This document shows positions 53,961-62,319 of a stretch of DNA of 64,000 nucleotides, piece by piece (the first letter of the stretch is position 1; the number at the start of each line of letters is the position of its first letter). Under the pieces are notes generated by a model that was not told the origin of the DNA, made no database searches, and worked only from the letters and a program-made list of their open reading frames with translations. Origin of the DNA: an uncultured eubacterium 1-6 (GTDB taxonomy: Bacteria > Bacillota > Clostridia > Lachnospirales > Lachnospiraceae); the NCBI GenBank assembly GCA_903789595.1, contig CAIFEZ010000001.1:259300-323299 (forward strand). The letters are read 5' to 3'. Position numbers and translations under genes: made by a program.

Positions 53961-54662
53961 AATCAATTTCAGCAGGGCAAAGTAAATGTGAACTACAATC
54001 GTTTCCTTGGTTATACAAGGGCGAGGATGGAAAGCTGGAGATCGTACCTGAAGAAGCGGAAGTAGTGAAAAGAATTTATCGTGAGTATCTGGAGGGCGGA
54101 AGCACCATCAGCATCGCGAACGCACTGGATCCTGAAAGGGGAGAAAGTACTTGTGTGGAGATGCAGATCACGTCTGCAGAATGGTAAAAAAAGTGGCTGC
54201 CTTTCCAGAACAATAAGAGAAGCGGATCTTCAGAAGGCTGTCGTCAAAGCGGTACAGGATCTGATCCTTGATGAGAACAGAATATACAACGACATATGCT
54301 CAGATGTGCAGGAATTGACCACAGGAAACACGGATATTGAACTTGCCGACATCAATTCCAAACTGGCTGAGCTTCAGCAGCACGTCCTTTCCCTGGTCAA
54401 AGCCGGAAAGAATACAACTGAGCTTGCTGAACAGATCCAGCAGCTCAGAGAAAGAAAAAACGAGATTGAGGCCACAAAGTCGGAACGGAAGCGTGACGAA
54501 GAACGGGTTGTTGCTTTGCGGGAATCCGTTGAGAAAGCAAAGGATAAGGTGCTCGCCTATGATGAGCAGCTGGTACGGAACTTTATCGAGGAGATCAGAG
54601 TATTTCCAGACAAGCTCACCATCACGGTAAAGGGCGGAGCTCATGAGGACATTACAATTTAA
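53961..54662 (+). pseudogene. Serine site-specific recombinase remnant (frameshift and internal deletion)
   Basis: Frame 53961 reads NQFQQGKVNVNYNRFLGYT, the start of the recombinase domain. One A is missing in ACAAG (the other copy has ACAAAAG), shifting the frame. In the next frame GEDGKLEIVPEEAEVVKRIY and YLEGGSTISIANAL follow. A deletion then joins to the zinc-ribbon end (CRSRLQNGKKSGCLSRTI) and the C-terminal coiled coil (ORF 54081-54662). The resolvase catalytic N-terminus is absent. Large serine recombinases of this type mobilise Clostridia integrative elements. Confidence 0.88.
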
Positions 54663-54677
54663 AATGAAAACATTTAA

Positions 54678-54710
54678 TGCCGTCTCGGGATTCCGGGGCG
54701 GCTTTTCTGT
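54678..54710 (+). terminator. Possible terminator after the recombinase remnant
   Basis: GCCGTC(..)GGGCGGC with CTTTTCTG following. From here to 54878 I see no gene. Confidence 0.5.
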
Positions 54711-54878
54711 TGGCAAGATAATGCTACCATATTAAACTAACATTGGGTCTAAATGAGCCTATAGAAAATATCAGACGGTTATATTTGATAAACTTCCATG
54801 CAAAGAGGTGGGTCGGTAGTGAAAATCGGAATTGACCGTGCCCTTTAGAGCGAGGGATGCTTCTTGTCTGAAGGATAA

Positions 54879-55199
54879 GAAGATGGAGTCGCTAAAGAGT
54901 TTAACAAATCAAAGGTTGCTAAATTTGAAGGGAGCTATCATGGATTTGGCGATGAGATGTCCATTTCCGGACACGTTGATCCGTCATTGCCTCATGGCAC
55001 AAAGGAAAGGCCAAATTCAGTACCTGACTCCGCCGGCATTCCGATCAGTGCCGTCGGCGGCTCGTCAGAAGTAATGGCTGTCCGTGGGTATTATCCGGTT
55101 GTGCGTGGACAGATCGCCCTGACGCTGCCTATGACGGATGATGACATTACAGGTTTTATAGAAACGTCCAAAGAACTGATTGAAAGCATTTATCAGTAA
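54879..55199 (+). pseudogene. Class III aminotransferase (glutamate-1-semialdehyde aminomutase-like) remnant
   Basis: Open frame with KSKVAKFEGSYHGFGDEM and PNSVPDSAGIP, the pattern around the PLP-binding region of GSAM-like class III aminotransferases. It then jumps to ALTLPMTDDDITGFIETSKELI, which resembles the family C-terminus. The PLP lysine region and more than half the protein are missing, and there is no start with RBS. The two short track ORFs (54832, 54957) are parts or shadows of it. Confidence 0.65.
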
Positions 55200-55236
55200 G
55201 CAGCGGCAAAACGAAATATGATGGACACCATGATTG

Positions 55237-55365
55237 CGGAGCATTGACCTTATGGCTGGTGCTCCGATTTTTTCTTGTGATGGAACCAAGCTTAGCAATA
55301 TTTTACAGCAACACACTGCACTCAACCCATAGCAAATTAGCGGTTTCAATTTAAGATACAGAAAC
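55237..55365 (+). repeat. Terminator plus AYAGCAA repeat, left copy
   Basis: CGGAGCAT..GGTGCTCCG then TTTTTTC (55237-55274) is a terminator. It is followed by TTTTACAGCAACACACTGCACTCAACCCATAGCAAATTAGCGGTTTCAA (quoted in part elsewhere), matching 57963 onwards. The whole ~130-bp block recurs after the hydrolase gene at 57920-58080. Confidence 0.8.
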
Positions 55366-55391
55366 AAGTCGTAGACGTGAACAATAAAACG

Positions 55392-55432
55392 GTTGACAAG
55401 TCAACGCAAACAAAATATGATTGATATATCAA
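55392..55432 (+). promoter_or_regulatory. Two MarR-type operators before the marR gene
   Basis: GTTGAC-AA-GTCAAC (55392-55405) and the perfect palindrome TTGATATATCAA (55421-55432), directly before the RBS of the MarR gene. The first is repeated exactly in its core at 56608-56619, before the hydrolase gene. The TTGACA inside the first may also be a -35 box. Binding by the adjacent MarR protein is inference. Confidence 0.65.
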
Positions 55433-55450
55433 CTATATAGGAGGCTTAGT

Positions 55451-55873
55451 ATGAATCAGGCAGGAACATACATATCGGTACTAATGCGCCAGCTGAATCT
55501 GTTTTTCAGCCACGAACTTTCTGAAGTGGAAATAACAGCTTCAGAGCTGATGTATCTTTCCCAGCTTTATACAAGAGACGGACTGACACAGGATGAATTG
55601 TCAACGAAGATTTCTGTTGATAAGGCTGCTACAACACGAACCATCCAGGGGATGGAAAAGAAAGGCCTTGTTGTCAGACGTTCAAATGAGAAAGACCATC
55701 GCTCCAAGTGTGTTTATCTGACGGATAAGGCAAAACAGATGGAAGGACACATACGCGAGCTTCAGAAAAAGTGGTCGGATTATATTACACAGGATATGAC
55801 AGCGTCCGAGGCGGAACTTTTTGCAAAGCAGCTGAAGCAGATGTCAGTCCGGGCAAGAGAAATAAACGCGTAA
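55451..55873 (+). CDS. MarR-family transcriptional regulator
   Basis: 140 aa winged-helix repressor. LSQLYTRDGLTQDELSTKISVDKAATTRTIQGMEKKGLVVRR (helix-turn-helix and wing) at about residues 35-80 is typical. AGGAGG at 55439-55444 sets the start at ATG 55451; the track's TTG at 55421 lies in the operator. It precedes a nitroreductase by 14 nt, so the two share an operon, and probably represses itself and the neighbouring hydrolase gene through the matching palindromes. The inducer is unknown. Confidence 0.93.
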   Translation: MNQAGTYISVLMRQLNLFFSHELSEVEITASELMYLSQLYTRDGLTQDELSTKISVDKAATTRTIQGMEKKGLVVRRSNEKDHRSKCVYLTDKAKQMEGHIRELQKKWSDYITQDMTASEAELFAKQLKQMSVRAREINA

Positions 55874-55887
55874 CGGAGGTGCTCATT

Positions 55888-56541
55888 ATGGACATGAAGC
55901 AGGCGATGAAAAAACGGCACATGGTCCGTAAATATACAGACAAGCCTATCCCTGAGGAAATTGTGGCAAAACTGAATGAACGGGTAAAGAAAAATAATGA
56001 ACAGTACGGGCTTTCCATTCGTCTGATCACGAATGACGGCAGTGCGGTTCCGGGGATAATCAAGCTGATCCTTGCGAAAGGGGTGAATAATTTCTTTATC
56101 ATGGCAGGTCCGGAAGGTTCTGATGAACTGTGCGGTTATTGCGGCGCTGATCTGATGCTTTATGCGCAGACACTCGGACTAAATACATGGTGGGTCGGCG
56201 GCACCTACAACCGTAAAGGCGCTCAGGAGAAATCCGGAAACGCAAAGCCGGTCGGAATCATTGCGGTAGGATACGGTCAGACACAGGGTACTCAGCATAA
56301 GTCAAAAAAGGCATCCGATGTCAGCTCATATGATGGCAAGGAGCCTGAATGGTTTAAGGAAGGCGTGAATGCTGCTCTTCTTGCTCCAACGGCTCTTGAT
56401 AAACAGGCATTCACGATTACCGGAACAGAAAATATAGTATCTATCACCTGCGATAACGGCATTTTTACCGGAGTTGACACCGGGCTTGTTAAGTACCATT
56501 TCGAGCTTGGAGCAGGAAAAGAAAACTTTGAATGGAAATGA
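55888..56541 (+). CDS. Nitroreductase-family protein
   Basis: 217 aa from ATG 55888 (GGAGGTG upstream). MKQAMKKRHMVRKYTDKPIPEE is the FMN-binding start, and the CGYCGADLMLYAQTLGLNTWWVGGTYN segment fits the family. ALLAPTALDKQAFTITG is the second flavin-contact motif. Shorter than the double-domain protein at 37962. It is cotranscribed with the MarR regulator and may reduce an electrophilic or nitro compound that is also the inducer (inference). Confidence 0.9.
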   Translation: MDMKQAMKKRHMVRKYTDKPIPEEIVAKLNERVKKNNEQYGLSIRLITNDGSAVPGIIKLILAKGVNNFFIMAGPEGSDELCGYCGADLMLYAQTLGLNTWWVGGTYNRKGAQEKSGNAKPVGIIAVGYGQTQGTQHKSKKASDVSSYDGKEPEWFKEGVNAALLAPTALDKQAFTITGTENIVSITCDNGIFTGVDTGLVKYHFELGAGKENFEWK

Positions 56542-56607
56542 GATAAGGCCGGCAGATAGATTACGAGATAGTATGGTGCGACTGCCGGATTTTTCATAAC
56601 AATACAG

Positions 56608-56619
56608 TTGACAAGTCAA
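56608..56619 (+). promoter_or_regulatory. MarR-type operator before the hydrolase gene
   Basis: TTGACAAGTCAA, identical in core to the site at 55393-55404, 21 bp before the ATG of the hydrolase. Its position suggests the same regulator controls both units. Confidence 0.65.
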
Positions 56620-56639
56620 GCGAATAAGGAGGAATCATA

Positions 56640-57860
56640 ATGGGTATTTTAAAGAAAAACAACGGTCCAATGTCAAAAGGTCCGAGCATACAGTCTATTT
56701 CAGGAGACCATTGGCCTGCGCTTAAGTTTACGGACGGTATCATGACGGATGCGATCATGAAGCATGTGATGGGACTCTGCTATCTCGGCATGGCTGACGC
56801 GGGAGAAGCCCTGGAAGTGGTAAGTCGTTTGGATGACAAGGAGACCGGAAGTTGGGAGAATACGTGGGCTGAACTTGCATCAAGGCTTAATAAAAGGGCG
56901 CAGAAGTCTGAGGCCAATGATAAGAAGGTGAGCGCAGCTACGGCATATCTTCGTGCATCCACATATTACCGGATGGCAACCATGTATATGGAGAACGTAC
57001 ATTCACCAATGATGGAGAAATATACGAGACAGTGCTTTGACTGCTATGAGAAATCGCTGGAGCTGTCAGGTTATCCCGGAAAATATGTGGAGATTCCTTA
57101 CGAGGGAACTTATCTTCCGGGACATTTCTATACATCTCCTTATGCGAAAAAGGATAAGGCGCCGGTTCTGATACTTACACCTGGCAGGGATACCTGGGCG
57201 GTGGATACAAGGTGGATGTTTGATGCGGCATTGAAGCGGGGAATACACTGCCTTGCCTACGATGGTCCGGGACAAGGATATGCCCTTAGATTTCAGGATA
57301 TGAAGTTCCGCCCGGACTGGGAAAAAGTGATGGGTCCCGTACTTGACTATGCTGAAACGATAGACTGTGTTGATATGAACCATGTGGCATGTGTGGGATT
57401 CTCCTTCGGTGGATTTCTGATGCCGAGAGTTGCAGCATTTGATAAAAGGATTAAGCTGATTATTGCTGATCCCGGAAATATCAGCTGGGGAAAGGGAATT
57501 GGAGAGAGACTCACAATGATACAAAAGATGCCGCCGAAGATGCGCCCGAAGTTTATGAATGTCATGCTGGAGGATTATGCGTGGAAGCATGGTGTGCCGG
57601 AAGAGGCGGTCGTAGATGAATTAAAAAAATATGACAACTCAAATATACTGGATAAGGTGGAGTGTGAGGTTTTAGTCCTTGACGGTACGGCTGAAATGAC
57701 TTTTGGAGCTGCAAAAGAGCTTTATGACGCACTCCCGAATGCAAGGAATAAGGATTACATTCTGTTCGACGATGACAGCACGGCACAGTGCCATACTCAG
57801 ATGGGAGGCTATGCGACCGGTGCGGAAATCATTATGGATTGGCTGGAGGATCATATCTGA
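56640..57860 (+). CDS. Alpha/beta hydrolase (FrsA/DUF1100-like esterase type)
   Basis: 406 aa: a helical N-terminal ~140 residues, then an alpha/beta hydrolase domain. Oxyanion region LTPGRDTWAVD, AYDGPGQGYALR, nucleophile Ser in GFSFGGFLMP, acid in LVLDGTAEMTFG, and His in AQCHTQMGG. The layout resembles the family with 2,6-dihydropseudooxynicotine hydrolase and FrsA. Substrate unknown. AAGGAGG before the ATG. Transcribed under its own MarR-type operator, next to the MarR-nitroreductase pair; likely one detoxification or catabolic unit. Confidence 0.85.
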   Translation: MGILKKNNGPMSKGPSIQSISGDHWPALKFTDGIMTDAIMKHVMGLCYLGMADAGEALEVVSRLDDKETGSWENTWAELASRLNKRAQKSEANDKKVSAATAYLRASTYYRMATMYMENVHSPMMEKYTRQCFDCYEKSLELSGYPGKYVEIPYEGTYLPGHFYTSPYAKKDKAPVLILTPGRDTWAVDTRWMFDAALKRGIHCLAYDGPGQGYALRFQDMKFRPDWEKVMGPVLDYAETIDCVDMNHVACVGFSFGGFLMPRVAAFDKRIKLIIADPGNISWGKGIGERLTMIQKMPPKMRPKFMNVMLEDYAWKHGVPEEAVVDELKKYDNSNILDKVECEVLVLDGTAEMTFGAAKELYDALPNARNKDYILFDDDSTAQCHTQMGGYATGAEIIMDWLEDHI

Positions 57861-57919
57861 CCCCGCTTGCGGAGGCTGTGAAGGAAATAATCAATCAATA
57901 AACAAATATAATGATTTTC

Positions 57920-58082
57920 GCGGAGCATTGACTGATACGCCGATGCTCCGATTTTTTTATTTGTATTTTACAGCAATACACTGCACTCAACCCATAGCAA
58001 ATCAGAGGTTTCAACTGAAATTCACAGCAAACCATAGGTTTCAACTGGATTTTATAGCAATCCAACAGCCTCAACTACCCAC
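57920..58082 (+). repeat. Terminator plus AYAGCAA repeat array, right copy
   Basis: CGGAGCAT..ATGCTCCG then ATTTTTTTAT (57921-57958) is a terminator. Four ~30-bp units follow, each with A(C/T)AGCAA and CAACT: TACAGCAATACACTGCACTCAA, ATAGCAAATCAGAGGTTTCAACT, ACAGCAAACCATAGG and ATAGCAATCC. The block corresponds to 55237-55365, so the MarR cassette is bracketed by direct repeats. Confidence 0.8.
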
Positions 58083-58116
58083 TTGTACAGAGAGATAAAG
58101 AGCTGGCTCAAGGCAC

Positions 58117-58345
58117 GTCGAGACAGTGGCTCTGCTAGTTCGCAACAATTAGAAAAGGGCCGGAAAAGCCCGAGCTTAAGCCATTTCTGCGGTGCCGGTC
58201 TTTCTGAAAAGAGAGGCCGGTGCCGCTTTTTCTGTCCGTGAAAATGTGAATATCGCTTTGACGTGACTGTGGAAAGGCTATTTTTCGGAAGTTGAGACTG
58301 TGGGAACGCTATTTGAGCCTGCGGCAGATCGGTACCTTCATTCTT
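58117..58345 (+). repeat. Accessory repeat module, copy B
   Basis: Begins GAGACAGTGGCTCTGCTAG, then GGGCCGGAAAAGCCC, the terminator hairpin (58189-58230, GCGGTGCCGG..CCGGTGCCGC, TTTTTC), and two GACTGTGG..GCTATTT motifs. It ends in the same GAGCCTGCGGCAGATCGG and recombinase start as copy A. Compared with A and C it lacks two central motif copies. Confidence 0.8.
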
Positions 58346-58350
58346 AGGAG

Positions 58351-58439
58351 AATCAATTTCAGCAGGGCAAAGTAAATGTGAACTACAATAGATTCCTCGG
58401 ATATACAAAAGGTGAGGATGGAAAGGGTTCGCTTTTATA
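58351..58439 (+). pseudogene. Short recombinase remnant, second copy
   Basis: Same reading NQFQQGKVNVNYNRFLGYTK as at 53961, here without the frameshift (ACAAAAGG), for about 28 codons. It then breaks at about 58431 into DUF1016 sequence and stops at 58437-58439. Confidence 0.8.
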
Positions 58440-58828
58440 GGCGCCAGAAGGAAATCATAGTTTCCGGAAAGACACGCAAGATTGATTTGCTGTTCTACCA
58501 TATCAGGCTCCGCTGCTATGTAGTAGTCGAACTGAAAGTAGTATCGTTTGAGCCGGAATTTGCCGGGGAATTGAACTTTTATGTCAATGCGGTTGATGAG
58601 CTCATGAAAGGAGCAGATGATAATCCGACTATTGGACTCCTCATCTGCCGGGATAAAGACAGCACGGAAGTGAAATGGGCGTTCCGTGGTATTAACACGC
58701 CGATGGGAGTAGCGACATTCGATCATATTAGTATCAAGGGCATGGAGGATTATCTTCCTACGAATGAACAGATTCAAAAGCAGATAGAATTAGCAGAACA
58801 AGAGCTTCGTCATAACGAAGCTACGTAA
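58418..58828 (+). pseudogene. C-terminal fragment of a DUF1016/YhcG-type PDDEXK nuclease
   Basis: From about 58431 the frame reads KIDLLFYHIRLRCYVVVELKV, with the nuclease D..ExK residues, then EFAGELNFYVNAVDELM and NPTIGLLICRDKD, the C-terminal domain of YhcG-like proteins. The N-terminal half is missing, cut at the junction with the recombinase remnant. The ATGs at 58418/58424 arise from the junction and have no good RBS. The catalytic residues survive, but expression is doubtful. A terminator follows. Confidence 0.8.
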
Positions 58829-58865
58829 TGGCAGGTTCAGTGAAGCTATATATTGGATTTATTTT

Positions 58866-58906
58866 CTGGCAGACCAAGAGAATGCTCCTGACCTGCCAGT
58901 TTTTTT
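58866..58906 (+). terminator. Terminator before the sigma factor operon
   Basis: CTGGCAG (58866) pairs with CTGCCAG (58893-58899), followed by seven Ts. Confidence 0.75.
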
Positions 58907-58925
58907 GAAAAATTTTTAAATGCCG

Positions 58926-58954
58926 GGAACCCAATGGCCTTTTCAATTGTATTA
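58926..58954 (+). promoter_or_regulatory. Possible ECF-type autoregulated promoter
   Basis: GGAACC (58926-58931), 17-bp spacer, GTATTA (58949-58954), about 40 bp before the sigma gene. The GGAAC -35 is the usual ECF form. No good sigma-A pair is seen here. Inference only. Confidence 0.4.
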
Positions 58955-58995
58955 ATAGTAAAAGGACTTTCAGTTAAAAGGAGTGCGCTTCAAAG

Positions 58996-59475
58996 ATGAG
59001 ATTACCAGTTGAAGAGCTGGTGGACAGGTATAAGGATAACGTGTTCCGGGTTGCGCTCAGTGTCAGCCGGAATCCTGAAGATGCCGAGGATGTGGTTCAG
59101 GACACGTTTATTACTTATATGGAGTCTGACCGCCAGTTTGAGAATGAGGAACATATACGGCGCTGGCTGCTGCGTATTGCCATCAATAAATCAAAGAATA
59201 TAGTGATGGGGTTCTGGTACAGGAACAGGATGTCGCTTGAAGATTATCTGGCAGAAACGCAGTTTCAGGATCCAGAAGACAGGAGTGTTATAGAATCCAT
59301 TCTCTCATTGCCGAAAGCAAACCGGATTGTGATTTATCTCTATTACTATGAAGGGTATCAGGTAAGAGAGATGGCAGAGATTTTGCGGGTCTCTGAGGGA
59401 ACGGTAAAAAGCAGGTTGTTCCGTGGAAGAAAAATGCTGAAGAATATACTTCAGGAGGAAGAGGATCATGACTGA
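58996..59475 (+). CDS. ECF-type RNA polymerase sigma factor
   Basis: 159 aa sigma-70 family member with only regions 2 and 4. Region 2: LVDRYKDNVFRVALSVSRNPEDAEDVVQDTFI and RRWLLRIAINKSKN. Region 4: LPKANRIVIYLYYYEGYQVREMAEILRVSEGTVKSRLFRGRKML. AAAGGAG precedes ATG 58996. Its end overlaps the next gene by eight bases, the usual arrangement with an anti-sigma partner. Probably directs transcription of this operon, including the ABC transporter. Confidence 0.94.
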   Translation: MRLPVEELVDRYKDNVFRVALSVSRNPEDAEDVVQDTFITYMESDRQFENEEHIRRWLLRIAINKSKNIVMGFWYRNRMSLEDYLAETQFQDPEDRSVIESILSLPKANRIVIYLYYYEGYQVREMAEILRVSEGTVKSRLFRGRKMLKNILQEEEDHD

Positions 59476-60073
59476 CAAAGAAAAAATCAGAAGAGCGTTC
59501 TCATCTGTGCGCCTTCCGGACGATTTTGAAATTGATCTTGAAAGCAGGGGCAGAAAAAGGATAGCTCATTTTCGCAATGCGGCAGCGGCTGCATGTATTG
59601 CCCTCGCACTGGTTGTCAGTGGGGTGACTGCCTATGCGGCGGATTTTGGAGGAATCCAGAGAACCGTCCAGATTTGGCTCCATGGTGATCAGACAACAGC
59701 AGTCATCTCGATTGATGAAGACAAAAATATTACACATTACAGCGTTGCAGATGATGAAGGCAATGAGATTCATGGAGGCGGTGTTGCCATAGAGAATGAC
59801 GGGTTTGAAAGAGCACTGACAGAATCTGAAGTGCAGCAGGATCTGAATTATCCGCAGAAGGAAACCATTGATGGACGCATCTATCTTTTTTACAAAGACA
59901 GGAAAATTGATATTACGGATATGTTCGATGACGAGGGGCTCTGTTACATCACTTTAGATAATGGAGACGAAACGTTCTATGTGACAGTTACGAAAGATGC
60001 CGGCCTTTCGACAAGTACAAAACGGTATATCCAAAAGAATGAATTGCCGGAAGAATGGTTTAAGAACAAATAA
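59468..60073 (+). CDS. Membrane protein, probable anti-sigma factor
   Basis: 201 aa. A cytoplasmic N-terminus of ~36 residues, one membrane helix (about 37-58, AAAAACIALALVVSGVTAYAA) and an extracytoplasmic domain of ~140 residues with no motif I know. Position, overlap with the sigma gene and topology fit an anti-sigma or sensor (DUF4179-like), but there is no ZAS zinc motif. It starts within the sigma gene (GAGGATCATG). Confidence 0.7.
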   Translation: MTDKEKIRRAFSSVRLPDDFEIDLESRGRKRIAHFRNAAAAACIALALVVSGVTAYAADFGGIQRTVQIWLHGDQTTAVISIDEDKNITHYSVADDEGNEIHGGGVAIENDGFERALTESEVQQDLNYPQKETIDGRIYLFYKDRKIDITDMFDDEGLCYITLDNGDETFYVTVTKDAGLSTSTKRYIQKNELPEEWFKNK

Positions 60074-60090
60074 GTGGGGAGGCGGTTACT

Positions 60091-62316
60091 TTGAAGAAGG
60101 CAATTGCGGCCAGCCTCTGTGCACTTATTCTTTCAATGATCTTTGTGCGGGCCGTCCAAATATCAAATGATTCTATAAAAAAATATGGAAATCTGGAAAA
60201 TACCCATATGGTTACCTTTTCCATTCCTGACAATGACATGGTCTGTGAACCGGATGCTCTTTTTTCGGCACTGAGCGAAACTTCCGAAAAAACAGAAAGT
60301 AATATCGTCCGGGTGTCCATTACGGAAGGAGCGGAGAGGAACACTTATGTTTTCAACAAGTATGTTCTTCTAAGCCACCCGGACTCTGACTACTGCAAAG
60401 CATTTGATATCGAAGCCGGAAGATTTCTTTCTGCTGAGGAGACTTTTGACCGGGATTCCGAAGCTTTTATTTCATCTGAAAAAACAAAAGAATCCGGGCA
60501 GGTTGGTGTAATCGGCGCCCACATGCTGGGCACTGAGGTCAATGTATATCCTTACGGAAGGGTCTTTAACTCGCTCAAAGCGGACGGACTCTATTATGCG
60601 GAACTTAAGGACGGAGTATCTTTGGAAGATTTTCTGGCTGTTCTTCAGTCAAATATAGAGGAGAATAGCGGAGTTCATCTGGAAATATCCGAGCTCGAAG
60701 GTGGTACAAGTAATATCGGCATCCCCGCGAGAGATGCAACTGCGTATGTTCTTGTATTCCTCATCATTCTTCTGCTGTTTATTCTGCTCGTGTTTTACTA
60801 TCTGCTGAAACATAAGAGAAATGCTGCAATTATGCGGCTGATGGGCATCGGAACAAAAACAATCCTGTGGAGAACCTGTGGGATCTTTGTCTTTGTGTAT
60901 CCTGCGGAGATGCTTGCAGCGGTATTTGTGATCGGAATAATCGCGAAGGATATCAGGTATCTTGCGGAAATCTCTGTTCCCGCCTGGCTTTTGTACCCTG
61001 TGGTGCTTCTATTCTTTGCCGGAGCATTTATGATTGTTAACGGTAAGGGAAATTATGTGCAGGCGCTAAAGGGCCGTTCATTTACCAGAGGGATTCTGGT
61101 CATCCAGATGACAGCAGAGTTCATCACGCTTGCAGTCATTCTGTATGCAGGTTCGAGTGTCTGGAATTATTCAGCGGAACTTCGAAACAGTCTGCGTGAA
61201 TATAGCGGCTGGTCAGCTGCTGATGATTACGGCGTTTTCTATCCGCTGTATCACGGAGATGAGCAGACAGATGAAGAAGAACTGCAGAGGGAAGTTGTTT
61301 TCGGAACGGATCTTTATCAATATCTGAATGAGAGAGGTGCCGTTTTTGCCGATGCCAGAGCTTTTGAGGATCCTTCTGAATTGGCCGGGTCAGCTGTGTA
61401 TGAGGCACAGATGAGTAAAGTTTCTCATGGGTATCAGAAGTCCTTCGCAATTAATCCGAACTATCTGAAAAAGTTCCCAGTTTATGATACGCAAGGAAGT
61501 CAGATCACTGTAAACAAGGATGAGACATCGCTGGTTCTTATCGTTCCGGAATCTTCCCGGGATGATGAAGATGAAATCAGAAGCTATTATTGCGAGTATC
61601 AGGCCGATAACCGTGAGAACGATGAAGAGTACTACGGCCTCAGTCCTTCAATTCCGGAGCAGCAGGATATTAAAATCATATGGGCGGAATCAGGCCAGCA
61701 GGTATTTACATTCGATCCTGACATCAATGATACGGGAATGATCGAAATTCCTGTTCTTGAGGTAATCACAGAAAATAATTCCTATGTTACCCAGAGACAG
61801 GGAATCCTGGGAGGCGGCAACAGGGATCCTCTTAAGATCAGGCTGGATCAGGATTCGGCGTGTACTTATGCAGAGATTCTTCCGGAACTTGAAAACCTCG
61901 GTCTGGATGACAATTTAAAAGCACTTGTTTCAGTGAATGAGAAAGCTGCCGCAGAGCGGGCAATTACGAGAAGCAATCTTCGTCTTTCCATCGGCACAAT
62001 GCTGATATTTCTTGTAATAGCGGTTTTCCTGATTTACCAGTCTACGGTTCTTGTGTTTGATGAAAATAAAATCAAATACACGGTAAAAGCAGTATTCGGT
62101 ATCCGATGGCGGCATATCTATAAGAACTATCTGACATTAAAAACGGCGGCAATGGCTCTGCTGTGCGCAGGCCTGGGATTCATTGACAGCTACAGTGATA
62201 AACAATATCTGATGCTGGCGTGCGTATTCCTTATTGTCGTGCAGTTTCTGATCATTTACGGATGCACCGACAGACTACAGAAGAGGAGCACCGTTGCTGT
62301 GCTGAAGGGAGAATGA
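60091..62316 (+). CDS. FtsX-like ABC permease (bacteriocin-associated membrane protein type)
   Basis: 741 aa. TTG start at 60091, with GGGGAGG eight bases upstream. N-terminal helix (residues 5-22), an external domain of ~180 residues, a block of four helices (about 205-345), a second external domain of ~280 residues, then three helices near 640-720. This is the duplicated FtsX/MacB-like layout of the DUF1430 or bacteriocin-associated integral membrane protein group. The next gene, four bases on, encodes the ATPase. Likely role: export of, or resistance to, a peptide or envelope stress; not proven. Confidence 0.78.
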   Translation: MKKAIAASLCALILSMIFVRAVQISNDSIKKYGNLENTHMVTFSIPDNDMVCEPDALFSALSETSEKTESNIVRVSITEGAERNTYVFNKYVLLSHPDSDYCKAFDIEAGRFLSAEETFDRDSEAFISSEKTKESGQVGVIGAHMLGTEVNVYPYGRVFNSLKADGLYYAELKDGVSLEDFLAVLQSNIEENSGVHLEISELEGGTSNIGIPARDATAYVLVFLIILLLFILLVFYYLLKHKRNAAIMRLMGIGTKTILWRTCGIFVFVYPAEMLAAVFVIGIIAKDIRYLAEISVPAWLLYPVVLLFFAGAFMIVNGKGNYVQALKGRSFTRGILVIQMTAEFITLAVILYAGSSVWNYSAELRNSLREYSGWSAADDYGVFYPLYHGDEQTDEEELQREVVFGTDLYQYLNERGAVFADARAFEDPSELAGSAVYEAQMSKVSHGYQKSFAINPNYLKKFPVYDTQGSQITVNKDETSLVLIVPESSRDDEDEIRSYYCEYQADNRENDEEYYGLSPSIPEQQDIKIIWAESGQQVFTFDPDINDTGMIEIPVLEVITENNSYVTQRQGILGGGNRDPLKIRLDQDSACTYAEILPELENLGLDDNLKALVSVNEKAAAERAITRSNLRLSIGTMLIFLVIAVFLIYQSTVLVFDENKIKYTVKAVFGIRWRHIYKNYLTLKTAAMALLCAGLGFIDSYSDKQYLMLACVFLIVVQFLIIYGCTDRLQKRSTVAVLKGE

Positions 62317-62319
62317 GTG

